A DNA stretch of 64,000 nucleotides from Fictibacillus aquaticus. GTDB taxonomy: Bacteria; Bacillota; Bacilli; Bacillales; Fictibacillaceae. Under the pieces are notes generated by a model that saw only the letters and a list, made by a program, of their open reading frames with translations, ran no database searches and had not been told where the DNA came from. This document shows, one piece after another, positions 48,485 through 63,966 of the stretch; position 1 is the stretch's first letter, and each line of letters begins with the position of its first letter. Both the position numbers and the translations under genes were made by a program. Where the stretch lies: NCBI RefSeq assembly GCF_002245695.1, contig NZ_NOII01000003.1, positions 310,001-374,000 of the forward strand, in the 5' to 3' direction.

Positions 48485-48886
48485 TTACCCCTGCTCCTCA
48501 AACATTATATCAGTCACTTTTCTCGAGTCAGGTTCATGCAGGATGCTTGTCTTAACGATGTGTTTCGTGCCGTTTTTCATGACGTTAAAATTGAAGGAGT
48601 CGATGACAGATCCGTCTTGGTTCACGGTGCGTCCGTCGTACGTGTAGTCCTTCACTTGATCGCTATTATATTTTTTCTTTGTTTCTGCCAGGGCGACCTT
48701 GCCCCAGAAGAAATAGTCATTCTTGCCGGCAGGCGGAGAGGAGACGTCTGTGCGGAGTTTTTCCTGGTAGTCTCCGGTGTTCATTTTACTCAGTTGTTTC
48801 GAGCTTTCTTCGGTCTTTGGCTTATTGGCAGTGCATGCAGTCAGCAGTACTGCGGCACCCAAGATTACGGCTGCTTTTTTTAACAT
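48485..48886 (-). CDS. Putative lipoprotein of unknown function
   Basis: The protein has 133 residues from the start at 48886 (MLKKAAVILGAAVLL); a longer frame upstream has no binding site, while AAGGGG lies ten bases before this ATG. A signal peptide and lipobox LLTACTA predict a membrane-anchored lipoprotein. The mature part has WGKVALAETKKKYNSDQVKDYTY avoided in full length here; segments KVALAETKKKY and DSFNFNVMKNG suggest a small mixed alpha/beta domain like PepSY-neighbour proteins, which I cannot name with confidence. It lies between upp and atpZ, on the opposite strand. Confidence 0.65.
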   Translation of the reverse strand: MLKKAAVILGAAVLLTACTANKPKTEESSKQLSKMNTGDYQEKLRTDVSSPPAGKNDYFFWGKVALAETKKKYNSDQVKDYTYDGRTVNQDGSVIDSFNFNVMKNGTKHIVKTSILHEPDSRKVTDIMFEEQG

Positions 48887-49040
48887 AACTTTGTGCCCCT
48901 TCCATAAGTATATAAAGAAGTATTTGCCAAAAATGTTTAGCTTATGAATGGGGTGGAGATGCTTCACAATGTGTACTTTTCACAAAGCAAATAAGCCACA
49001 AAATTTCCACAATTTATTTAACAAATCGACCTATATTGCG

Positions 49041-49132
49041 TTGACATCATTTTGTCACTATTGTATTCTTACAAAGGGAATATGGTAAGGTTTTCATTAC
49101 AGTGTTGTCAAGGTTTTGACACATGTTATAGT
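49041..49132 (+). promoter_or_regulatory. Promoters of the atp operon
   Basis: A strong site has TTGACA (49041-49046), 17 bases, TATTCT (49064-49069). A second has TTGTCA (49105-49110), 16 bases, TATAGT (49127-49132). Both lie within about 130 bases of the first atp gene. Confidence 0.75.
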
Positions 49133-49166
49133 CTTCCATCATTTCCAGAGGAGGGGAGTCCGGAAT

Positions 49167-49387
49167 ATGAGCGGGAAACGGCCTTATAAAGCAATGGCTT
49201 TGATGACCGGCATTCTTTCTCAGCTTGTCGGATGCATATTGATCGGCCTTTTCGGAGGCAGATGGATCGACTCGTACATAGAAACTGGTTTTCCAATTTT
49301 CCTCATTCTAGGGTTGTTTCTTGGACTTGCAACAGGTGTTTACGGAACGATTCGCCTCATCAACAACTTCTCAGAGGACGGGCAGAA

Positions 49388-49391
<4 letters not shown>
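49167..49391 (+). CDS. atpZ: AtpZ/AtpI family membrane protein
   Basis: This 74-residue protein starts at ATG 49167 after GAGGAGGGGAG. It has two membrane helices (about 11-33 and 41-65) joined by GGRWIDSYIETGFP, the pattern of the AtpZ/AtpI group. It is proposed to help magnesium uptake or assembly of the ATP synthase c-ring. The stop overlaps the start of the next gene (ATGA). Confidence 0.85.
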
Positions 49392-50489
<1,098 letters not shown>

Positions 50490-50519
50490 GAATCACGTGA
50501 ACTATCAGTTTCTGTTTAA

Positions 50520-50792
<273 letters not shown>

Positions 50793-50902
50793 TTCAACTG
50801 AAAAACATTGTTTACTAAAGGATCTATAATCAGGGCGAAGCTTGTTTCATAGATGGAACCTTCGCCTTTCCTTATGTATGACCACTGAAGGGAGGAAAAG
50901 CT

Positions 50903-51414
50903 GTGCAATCCTTAATTTTAGGTGCTGCTACAGGTGGATTAAACACTGGCGACATTCTCGTCCAGTTAGCTGCTTTTTTAGTATTAATGCTATTGCTGCG
51001 CAAATACGCATGGGGTCCTCTAATGGGAATCATGAAAGAGCGTCAGCATCATATCAACAACGAAATCTCGGCCGCTGAAACGAGCCGTAAAGAAGCTCAA
51101 AACTATTTGGACAACCAAATTCAAGAGCTTAAGAACGCGAAAGAAGAAGCGAAAGCGATTATCGATAACGCGAAAAAGCAAGGTGAAACACAAGGCGAAG
51201 CGATTATCGCTGCTGCCCGTACTGAAGCTGAACGCGTAAAAGAATCTGCGATCGCTGACATTGCTTCTGAAAAAGAAAAGGCAGTGGCTGCCCTTCGTGA
51301 AGAAGTGGCGTCATTATCCGTTATGATCGCTTCGAAAGTAATTGCAAAAGAACTTGACGGCCAAGCCCAAGAGAAGCTGATTAACGAATACCTTCAAGAG
51401 GTAGGCGAGTCTCG

Positions 51415-51418
<4 letters not shown>
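50903..51418 (+). CDS. atpF: ATP synthase subunit b
   Basis: The 171-residue protein starts at GTG 50903 after GGGAGGAAAAG. One N-terminal membrane helix (ILVQLAAFLVLMLLL) is followed by a long charged coiled coil that forms the peripheral stalk. Its stop overlaps the atpH start by four bases. Confidence 0.95.
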
Positions 51419-53482
<2,064 letters not shown>

Positions 53483-53530
53483 AAATATTTAAAAAACTGT
53501 TTTGGTTAGACTGAAAGCTGTGAGGGATAA

Positions 53531-53657
53531 GTTGGTTTCCGTTTCAGGTGCACGCTTTCCGCGGGGCGGGAGGTGAGCCCCTTCGTCGCACGCGCCATTG
53601 AAGGGTCTCACCTTCCCACTCGTCCCGCAGGAGTCGGCACCTTACACTTCAACCAAC
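53531..53657 (-). repeat. Interspersed palindromic repeat, copy 7, reversed, inside the atp operon
   Basis: Read on the - strand it starts GTTGGTTGAAGTGTAAGG and runs through CCGACTCC to CCCCGCGGAAAGCG and GAAACCAAC. Both ends have changed together (GTTGG and CCAAC), which keeps the terminal inverted repeat paired. It is the only copy on the - strand and the only one inside an operon. Confidence 0.92.
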
Positions 53658-53689
53658 TTCTCGAGGATGTCTTTAAAACATTAGTTAGC

Positions 53690-53995
53690 AACAGTCTTGA
53701 AGAACAGTGTTGATACAGCAGAGGTGCGCCCCGGGGCTGCACCCTGCACCATTTCTAACGCATGAAGCTGCAAAGCCCGTGCAACCAGCTTTTATAAAAT
53801 GTAGGACGTTTAAAACGAGGATTTGCAGGCCCGAGTAGTTCGAGGCGCGGAAGGTGCGAGGATCGGAGTTACGAGCGTTAACTTGCACGAAGACTGCGAG
53901 TTGCGCCGAGTATTCGCAGGCGCATAGTTACTGCTATGCACCGGAGCACCGACGCAACGAAGAAATACGAAAGGCATGCGAACCGGAGTTTTAAA
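53690..53995. other. Unexplained GC-rich segment between atpA and atpG
   Basis: About 300 bases follow repeat copy 7. They contain GGTGCGCCCCGGGGCTGCACC (a hairpin, here split as GGTGC...GCACC), GCATAGTTACTGCTATGC and purine-rich runs such as CGAGGCGCGGAAGGTGCGAG. No credible reading frame, promoter or terminator with a T run is present. It looks like a second intergenic element of unknown kind. Confidence 0.6.
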
Positions 53996-54014
53996 CTACC
54001 TATAAAGGTGGTGA

Positions 54015-56314
<2,300 letters not shown>

Positions 56315-56336
56315 AGCCTGAAAGGGGTTCATCTGA

Positions 56337-56744
<408 letters not shown>

Positions 56745-56747
56745 TAG

Positions 56748-56783
56748 AAAAAGGATGCCCCGGTTTCGGGGCATCCTTTTTTA
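56748..56783. terminator. atp operon terminator
   Basis: AAAAAGGATGCCCCG, GTTT, CGGGGCATCCTTTTTT. It also serves the convergent gene. Confidence 0.93.
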
Positions 56784-56802
56784 TGGTTTACGGTCTGGCT
56801 TA

Positions 56803-57378
56803 TTACTCGTCCCAGCCATCCGCATAAACACTGACAGCGTACTTGCTGTTCGGCAAATACGTAACCGTAATGTTCTTTCCCTTCAATTCTTTTTCATAAA
56901 AGATTTTCTCGATCACGAGCTCGGTAGTATCATACTCCTGTCCTTTTATGTAGATATAGTCCATATATAGCTCCCCATCATCTTCCTCAGAACTGAATTC
57001 AGCTTTCTTTGCCTTGCCGCTTACAGTGGGCAGGCTGTTGCTGTCAAATGCCTTTTTATCATCGATCATTCCAGGGATTTGTACAAACATTAATAGAGCC
57101 GCGAGAAAAAAAGGTGTTTGAATCAAGCCCCATAAAATTTTGGACACAATCTTATTGGAACGCAACAATGCTCGCAAAAGGTAACATCCGATCAATCCTG
57201 CGACTAACCCAACAATCAAAGTAAAGTACAAAATGTTTAATACATAATGGCTTTCGTAGGTGTAAAAACCTACTGTGACGGCTATTGCTGCAATAAATAT
57301 GAAAATTGCCGCCTTCATCGTCTTTTCCATGAGAGGCTTTTGCTGCTGATTATTTTTCTTTGCAGTTTCAAGTTTCAT
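56803..57378 (-). CDS. Hypothetical membrane protein
   Basis: I do not recognise this 191-residue protein. It has three membrane helices (about residues 21-40, 48-70 and 82-102), then a C-terminal soluble domain of about 85 residues. This domain has DDGELYMDYIYIKGQEYDT and KGKNITVTYLPNSKYAVSV, which look like a small beta domain resembling DUF3592-type extracellular parts. The start is preceded by GGGAGCC at a long spacing, so it may be poorly translated. It is convergent with the atp operon. Confidence 0.65.
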   Translation of the reverse strand: MKLETAKKNNQQQKPLMEKTMKAAIFIFIAAIAVTVGFYTYESHYVLNILYFTLIVGLVAGLIGCYLLRALLRSNKIVSKILWGLIQTPFFLAALLMFVQIPGMIDDKKAFDSNSLPTVSGKAKKAEFSSEEDDGELYMDYIYIKGQEYDTTELVIEKIFYEKELKGKNITVTYLPNSKYAVSVYADGWDE

Positions 57379-57594
57379 CGTAACTAATGGCTCCCTTGAA
57401 AATTATTCTTTGCTGAATTGAAAGCATTTTTATTAGAAAATTCGTTGTCGAGCTGATAGACATTTCAACTGGCATTTTATATACTTTACATTTTGATGGA
57501 CTGCTGGCTGTTTAGCAAGCATACAAGTTGGGAAACTTGGAAAGAAGAGCACTTTTTGCACATTTAAAACCTTATATAAGAAAGAGGAAACAGT

Positions 57595-58140
57595 ATGAGT
57601 TTTCATGGCCAGACGGTATTGCCGGCTGCGCGCAAGATGAAGGAGTTTGAGAAGCTGCTGAAACTGGATTACGAGTACCTTGTCTGCCTGGATACCCACA
57701 TCAGCCAGCTGAAGTTTATGCTGCAGATGGCGCGTACGGCTGAAAAGAAGGTGCTTGTGCATCTGGATCTTATCAGCGGGCTGAAAGCAAACGAATACGC
57801 AGTTGAGTTTCTCGCACAGGAATTTAAGCCAGCGGGGATCATATCAACGCGGTCGAACTGCATCATTAAAGCAAAAAAGAAAAATATGATCGCGATTCAG
57901 CGTTTGTTTTTGCTCGATTCGATCGCGCTTGAAACGAGCTACAAGATCATCGACAGAGCAAAACCTGATTACCTGGAAGTACTGCCGGGAATCATGCCTG
58001 AGATCATAAGAGAGGTGAAGGAAGCCACTAATACGCCGGTTATCGCAGGAGGATTAATCCGTACAGAAGAAAACGTGCGGATGGCGATAGAAGCCGGTGC
58101 AGAGGCTGTGACCACATCCAATCCGGCTTTATGGATCTGA
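57595..58140 (+). CDS. glpP: Glycerol uptake operon antiterminator GlpP
   Basis: The 181-residue protein has the GlpP fold (a small TIM-barrel-like RNA-binding protein) with YLVCLDTHISQLKFML, VHLDLISGLKANEYAVEFL, GIISTRSNCI, PDYLEVLPGIMPEII and NTPVIAGGLIRTEENV. In B. subtilis it binds glycerol-3-phosphate and then the leader RNA of glp genes to prevent termination. The two leader terminators downstream (before glpF and glpD) are its likely targets. The start ATG follows AAAGAGGAAAC. Confidence 0.94.
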   Translation: MSFHGQTVLPAARKMKEFEKLLKLDYEYLVCLDTHISQLKFMLQMARTAEKKVLVHLDLISGLKANEYAVEFLAQEFKPAGIISTRSNCIIKAKKKNMIAIQRLFLLDSIALETSYKIIDRAKPDYLEVLPGIMPEIIREVKEATNTPVIAGGLIRTEENVRMAIEAGAEAVTTSNPALWI

Positions 58141-58158
58141 TTTTTTCCTGAACAGCAT

Positions 58159-58186
58159 TTGACAACGTTTTCATTCCTGCTATAAT
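58159..58186 (+). promoter_or_regulatory. glpF promoter with overlapping cre
   Basis: TTGACA (58159-58164), 16 bases and TATAAT (58181-58186). The cre TGACAACGTTTTCA (58160-58173) fits the CcpA consensus at all positions and overlaps the -35, so CcpA would block polymerase when glucose is present. Confidence 0.88.
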
Positions 58187-58192
58187 AGGGGA

Positions 58193-58280
58193 CAAGTTCA
58201 TACATGTGACGGAGAAAATGGAGATCCACAAAAGCGGCCTTTTAAGCAAGAAAGGTTTGTTTTCGTGGATTTCTTTTTTT
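58193..58280 (+). terminator. glpF leader terminator, GlpP target
   Basis: CAAGTTCATA (58193-58202) and GGAGA lie ahead of a hairpin: GAGATCCACAAAA (58221 on) pairs with TTTTCGTGGATTTC and T7 follows. The same CAAGTTCATA lies at the same place in the glpD leader. Confidence 0.85.
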
Positions 58281-58327
58281 CGCCTTCATTTATAAAAAAT
58301 GAAACCGCTTTAAAGGAGGAAGTTTAT

Positions 58328-59155
58328 ATGACACCATTTATCGGAGAGATTGTCGGCACGATGCTGCTCATTATTTTTGGGGGCGGAGTTGTCGCCAACG
58401 TCAGCTTAAATAAATCAAAAGCGCAGGGCGGAGGCTGGATTGTCGTTGCACTCGCATGGGGACTTGCCGTCTCGATCGGCGTGTATGCTGTAGGAAGCAT
58501 CAGCGGAGCGCATTTAAATCCTGCCGTAACACTCGGGCTCGCATCGATTGGAGAGTTTCCTTGGAGTGATGTGCCAAGCTATATCGCAGGACAGATGCTT
58601 GGAGCGTTTTTAGGAGCAACAGTCGTGTACCTGCATTTCCTGCCGCACTGGAAAGCTACAGAGGACAAAGCCGTAAAGCTCGGCGTATTCTCAACAGACC
58701 CGGCCATTCCGCACACGTTTTCAAACGTGCTATCAGAATTTATTGGAACAGCAGTTCTTTTGGTCGGACTTTTATCAATTGGAGCGAATAAATTTACAGA
58801 AGGACTTAATCCTTTAATCGTTGGATTTTTCATTGTAGCGATCGGGCTCTCACTTGGCGGAACAACGGGTTATGCTATCAACCCGGCACGTGACCTCGGA
58901 CCGAGAATCGCACATTTCGTCCTGCCGATTGCTGGCAAGGGCGGATCGAACTGGGGATATTCATGGATTCCGGTAATCGGGCCGATTTTTGGCGGAGTAT
59001 TTGGAGCACTCTTTTATCAGGCAGTCTTTAAAGGTGAAGTGACAACGATGTTCTGGGGCTGGAGCGCGGCATGTGCCGTATTGCTGCTTGCTGCCATGAT
59101 GCTTGGAAGAAAAGGCACACATGCTGTAAACCATGGAGATAAGATTAAAAACTAA
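58328..59155 (+). CDS. glpF: Glycerol uptake facilitator
   Basis: The protein has 275 residues from ATG 58328 (MTPFIGEIVG), after AAAGGAGGAAG; an upstream in-frame ATG at 58265 lies inside the leader. It is an aquaglyceroporin with two NPA boxes: GAHLNPAVTLG and the second in YAINPARDLGPRI. The second box reads NPAR, and the arginine is the pore selectivity residue. It lets glycerol diffuse in. It is co-transcribed with glpK 24 bases downstream. Confidence 0.95.
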   Translation: MTPFIGEIVGTMLLIIFGGGVVANVSLNKSKAQGGGWIVVALAWGLAVSIGVYAVGSISGAHLNPAVTLGLASIGEFPWSDVPSYIAGQMLGAFLGATVVYLHFLPHWKATEDKAVKLGVFSTDPAIPHTFSNVLSEFIGTAVLLVGLLSIGANKFTEGLNPLIVGFFIVAIGLSLGGTTGYAINPARDLGPRIAHFVLPIAGKGGSNWGYSWIPVIGPIFGGVFGALFYQAVFKGEVTTMFWGWSAACAVLLLAAMMLGRKGTHAVNHGDKIKN

Positions 59156-59176
59156 TTGAATTAGAGGAGGAACTAA

Positions 59177-60682
<1,506 letters not shown>

Positions 60683-60686
60683 CCAC

Positions 60687-60714
60687 TTGCTTTTTTGAAG
60701 AAATAGGTTATACT
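60687..60714 (+). promoter_or_regulatory. glpD promoter
   Basis: TTGCTT (60687-60692), 16 bases and TATACT (60709-60714), starting five bases after the glpK stop. Confidence 0.65.
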
Positions 60715-60719
60715 TTACT

Positions 60720-60805
60720 CAAGTTCATATTGACCGGTTGGAGACTTGGAGAGGCCACAAACCCTGCTTAACATGTTTAAGCAGGCGGTTTGTGGCCTCT
60801 TTTTT
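60720..60805 (+). terminator. glpD leader terminator, GlpP target
   Basis: CAAGTTCATA (60720-60729) and GGAGA precede GAGGCCACAAACC pairing with GGTTTGTGGCCTC, with inner CTGCTTAA/TTAAGCAG and six T. It could also end glpFK transcripts. Confidence 0.88.
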
Positions 60806-60920
60806 GCGTTGAATAGCATTCAAAAGGGTATATATGCTTTATAGTCCCCTGACCGGCCGTTTAATTATAGAAGCAAATGCATAACTTATAAGCAGATAAT
60901 TCGTTGGGAGTGATTGATTC

Positions 60921-62579
60921 ATGGCAGCAGCATTTTCGAGCAAAAACAGAGAAACTGTATTGAATAATCTTAAAAAGGGAGAGCTTGACCTTCTTGTCAT
61001 CGGCGGCGGTGTAACAGGTGCAGGGATTCTGCTTGATGCACAAACAAGAGGATTGAATGTCGGTCTTGTGGAAATGCAGGACTTTGCAGCAGGTACATCG
61101 AGCCGTTCAACAAAGCTCGTTCACGGCGGACTTCGTTATTTAAAGCAGTTTGAAGTAAAACTTGTTGCTGAAGTCGGCAAAGAGCGTGCGATCGTTTACG
61201 AAAACGCTCCGCACGTAACTACGCCTGAGTGGATGCTATTGCCTTTTTATAAAGGCGGAACGTTCGGCAAGTTCTCCACATCCATCGGCCTTAAGGTTTA
61301 CGATTTCCTTGCAGGCGTTAAACGAAAAGAACGCCGCAAGATGCTTTCTGTCGGTGAGACATTGGCGAAAGAGCCTCTATTGAAAAAAGACCAGCTGCTA
61401 GGCGGCGGTTATTATGTGGAATATAAAACAGATGATGCCAGACTGACACTTGAGATCATGAAGGAAGCGGTCGACCGCGGCGCATCAGCGATCAGCTATT
61501 CAAAAGTAACAGGCTTCATCTACTCTGGGAAAAAAGCTGTCGGAGCGTACGTTGAAGATCAGCTGACAGGCGAGACGCATGAAATTTATGCGAAAAAAAT
61601 CGTTAATGCGACAGGTCCATGGGTTGACCTTCTTCGTGAGGCAGACCGTTCTAAAGAAGGCAAGGAGATTCACCATACAAAAGGTATTCACCTTGTCATC
61701 GACGGAAGCCGCTTCCCGCTGAAGCAAGCCGTTTATTATGATACAGAGGATGGACGCATGGTGTTCGCGATTCCTCGCGGCGGCAAAACTTACGTTGGAA
61801 CGACTGATACAGATTATAAGGGAGACTTGGCGAATCCGGGCATGACAGAAGACGACCTTCACTATGTCATCAACACGATTAATTTCATGTTCCCGTCCGT
61901 CAACATTACGAAGGACGACGTAGAATCTTCATGGTCAGGACTCCGTCCGCTCATCCATGAGCCGAAAAAAGGACCATCTGAAATTTCCCGTAAGGATGAA
62001 GTGTTCCACTCACCGTCAGGGCTTCTAACCATTGCCGGCGGAAAGCTTACGGGATACCGTAAGATGGCTGAAAAAATTGTCGATCTAGTTGCAGGTCAGC
62101 TGAAGGAAGAAGACGGCCGCAGCTTCCCAGGCTGCCAGACAGAGCACATGGAGCTGTCCGGCGGAAAATTAGGAGGAAGTCTCAACCTGAAGCCGTTCAT
62201 CGCGGAAAAAACGGATGAAGGAACAGCACTCGGACTATCTCCTGAAAAGGCGAAGGAAATGGTTTATCGTTTCGGTACAAACATTGATGAAGTTTACGAT
62301 ATCCTGAAGACGCGCGGCGAGGAAGCGAAGAAGTATACGATGCCAAAAAGCTTGTACGCGCAGCTTATCTACAGCATTGAGAATGAAATGGCATGCACGC
62401 CTTCTGATTTCTTGATCCGCCGTATCTCCGCGCTGTACTTTGACATCGACACTGTCTACGCTTGGAAAGACGAAGTATACAACGCTGTGGCTGACATCTT
62501 AGGCTGGAGCGAAGAGCACAAACGCAACATGATCATCGATTTCGAAGAGCAGATCAGGCTCTCCACAGAAGCGATCTAA
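60921..62579 (+). CDS. glpD: Aerobic glycerol-3-phosphate dehydrogenase
   Basis: The 552-residue flavoprotein has the FAD loop VIGGGVTGAGILLDA near residues 26-40, TSSRSTKLVHGGLRYL and the substrate loop AIPRGGKTYVGTTDTDY. The C-terminal helical domain is of the usual kind. It oxidises glycerol-3-phosphate to dihydroxyacetone phosphate and passes electrons to menaquinone at the membrane. It is controlled by a GlpP-type leader. The start ATG follows TTGGGAGTG. Palindrome P13 ends it. Confidence 0.96.
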   Translation: MAAAFSSKNRETVLNNLKKGELDLLVIGGGVTGAGILLDAQTRGLNVGLVEMQDFAAGTSSRSTKLVHGGLRYLKQFEVKLVAEVGKERAIVYENAPHVTTPEWMLLPFYKGGTFGKFSTSIGLKVYDFLAGVKRKERRKMLSVGETLAKEPLLKKDQLLGGGYYVEYKTDDARLTLEIMKEAVDRGASAISYSKVTGFIYSGKKAVGAYVEDQLTGETHEIYAKKIVNATGPWVDLLREADRSKEGKEIHHTKGIHLVIDGSRFPLKQAVYYDTEDGRMVFAIPRGGKTYVGTTDTDYKGDLANPGMTEDDLHYVINTINFMFPSVNITKDDVESSWSGLRPLIHEPKKGPSEISRKDEVFHSPSGLLTIAGGKLTGYRKMAEKIVDLVAGQLKEEDGRSFPGCQTEHMELSGGKLGGSLNLKPFIAEKTDEGTALGLSPEKAKEMVYRFGTNIDEVYDILKTRGEEAKKYTMPKSLYAQLIYSIENEMACTPSDFLIRRISALYFDIDTVYAWKDEVYNAVADILGWSEEHKRNMIIDFEEQIRLSTEAI

Positions 62580-62586
62580 AGATATA

Positions 62587-62634
62587 AAAATAGTCGGGGT
62601 CCGGTACCATTTGGTACCGGACCCCGACTATTTT
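62587..62634. terminator. GGTAC-family palindrome P13, glpD terminator
   Basis: AAAATAGTCGGGGTCCGGTACC (62587-62608, given in parts AAAATAGTC and GGGGTCCGGTACC) pairs perfectly with its complement at 62613-62634 around ATTT. The A and T ends make it work in both directions. It is the TCCGGTACC version. Confidence 0.88.
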
Positions 62635-62639
62635 ATTTA

Positions 62640-62761
62640 CACTTTAAGATAGGATAACTTTTTACCAAGGAAGAGATTCGACGTAGTCAAAAAGTTTAGG
62701 TGTAAAGTATAAGTGCAACTAAGGCTGACATAAAAGCTTGTCGTCAGCCAAGTTTTCTTTA
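62640..62761 (+). repeat. IS605-right-end-like element, copy C
   Basis: It begins CACTTTAAGATAGG, then AACTTTTT...AAAAAGTTT, GTATAAGTGCAACTAAGG, GGCTGAC...GTCAGCC and ends CCAAGTTTTCTTTAA. The inner CTTGTC-GTCA-GCCAAG hairpin has one mismatch here. It overlaps the 3' end of the following - strand gene. Confidence 0.7.
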
Positions 62762-63141
62762 AGAAAAGCAGATTTTTCTAAGTAGCTTGATGGATATTTT
62801 TCTAGCAGTTTATGTAGTGCGGAAACAGGGGCGGCGGGCGGCTTTGAGCTGAAGTCATCGCCATTCTTTCTATATTCCTCTAAAGCAGCAAAAAAGGCTT
62901 CTTTCTCCTCAACCTCCGCCTGCTTTTTAAAATAACCCCAAATGTGCTCTAGTGTATTAATCACTGCTTTTTTTTCATATTTCAGCTGCTCAAAGTATTG
63001 AATCTTCTCGATGACTGCTGCAAAATCCTCTTCTGCTGACGCTTCTCGCAGCAAACCTTGCACCTCTTTATAATGTGCGTAGCCCTTTGCCATCACGTTG
63101 TATTTTTGAATTGTCCACAATTGCTGAGCTTGTTTTTTCAC
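62719..63141 (-). CDS. YbgA/DUF1722-like protein with a repeat-derived end
   Basis: The protein has 140 residues, starting at 63141 after AAAGGAGG on the - strand. The N-terminal LWTIQKYNVMAKGYAHYKEV and helical repeats recall the YbgA (DUF1722) family, which is often found alone or fused to a DUF523 domain; its role is unknown. The last 13 or so residues (KENLADDKLLCQP) and the stop codon are encoded within repeat copy C, so the original C-terminus may have been replaced. Confidence 0.7.
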   Translation of the reverse strand: MKKQAQQLWTIQKYNVMAKGYAHYKEVQGLLREASAEEDFAAVIEKIQYFEQLKYEKKAVINTLEHIWGYFKKQAEVEEKEAFFAALEEYRKNGDDFSSKPPAAPVSALHKLLEKYPSSYLEKSAFLKENLADDKLLCQP

Positions 63142-63322
63142 CTTAATCCTCCTTTATCTTAACCATCTAAGCATAGGCGACAGCCTGTTTACCGATAAAA
63201 AAAGGTGTTTGTCCTGCTCCATTCGCCCGAGCATGTCCACGAGAAATGAATAGGATATAAGGAAATGAATGAAGACCACGGTCATCATTTCAAAGTAAAG
63301 CAATGAAAGTAGGAAAGTTAAA

Positions 63323-63571
63323 ATGGGTAAAAACTATAACTGGAAATGCCGCGAAAGAGAAGAGAGCTCTCCTCGCAATAACGTATCTGCTGATATGTTG
63401 TTCCTAGACAAAATCGCGATCGGAACTCGAATTGAAGTGTTTTTGCTAGGCGGTTTCACGATCGAAGGTTCATTCCAAGGCTTCGACAGAGGATTTATCT
63501 TGGTGCTTGAAGACGACAATGATCTTAACCGCATCAACCCTCGCTCCATCGTAAACGTAGTTGTAGACTAA
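63323..63571 (+). CDS. Divergent Hfq/Sm-like RNA-binding protein
   Basis: The 82-residue protein starts at ATG 63323 after TAGGAAAG. The core IGTRIEVFLLGGFTIEGSFQGFDRGF and the later NRINPRSIVNVVV fit the two Sm motifs: VxVFLxNGxxLxGxxxxFD is the Hfq Sm1 pattern. The Hfq Sm2 motif YKHAIS is replaced by NPRSIV, and the 24-residue N-terminus is unlike B. subtilis Hfq (YmaH, 73 residues, elsewhere beside miaA). I infer an Sm-fold paralogue that may form a ring and bind RNA. Which RNA is unknown. It is flanked by a YbgA-like gene and by repeat copy 8. Confidence 0.7.
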   Translation: MGKNYNWKCREREESSPRNNVSADMLFLDKIAIGTRIEVFLLGGFTIEGSFQGFDRGFILVLEDDNDLNRINPRSIVNVVVD

Positions 63572-63779
63572 TCATACGAAAAGAAGTCCACAGTAGTGGG
63601 CTTCTTATTATTTTTTCTAGGATTTTTTAAAAGGATTGTAGCTTTGGTAAGGAAATTTATTTGAATTGCCGCTGAAGTGTAAGCTTCTACGCATAATTCA
63701 TGAGAAATGTTCAGGTTCAATTGCTATGGCTGAATATTCATCAAACTCGCTTAGTCTTCTTGAATTCATCATTGATAAA

Positions 63780-63966
63780 GTTGATCGGAGTGTAAGGTGC
63801 CGACTCCTCGAAAATGAACCGCACATTTTCTTCGTGCGATGCCTTTCCGAGTAGCTTTCCTTATCCTGCGGGACGAGTGGGAAGGTGAGACCCTTCAATG
63901 GCGCGTGCGACGAAGGGGCTCACCTCCCGCCCCGCGGAAAGCGTGCGCCTGAAACGGAGATCAGCA
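63780..63966 (+). repeat. Interspersed palindromic repeat, copy 8 (long form)
   Basis: It starts GTTGATCGGAGTGTAAGG, has the extra module at 63808-63866 (TCGAAAATGAACCGCACATT and following), and ends CGGAGATCAGC. Its upstream flank (CAATTGCTATGGCTGAATA...GAATTCATCATTGATAAA) matches copies 2 and 6. It fills most of the 429 bases after the Sm-like gene. Confidence 0.88.

Noticed and set aside
53685-53888. 67-codon open frame on the - strand between atpA and atpG
   Set aside because: No binding site, odd composition, and it lies in a hairpin-rich non-coding segment.
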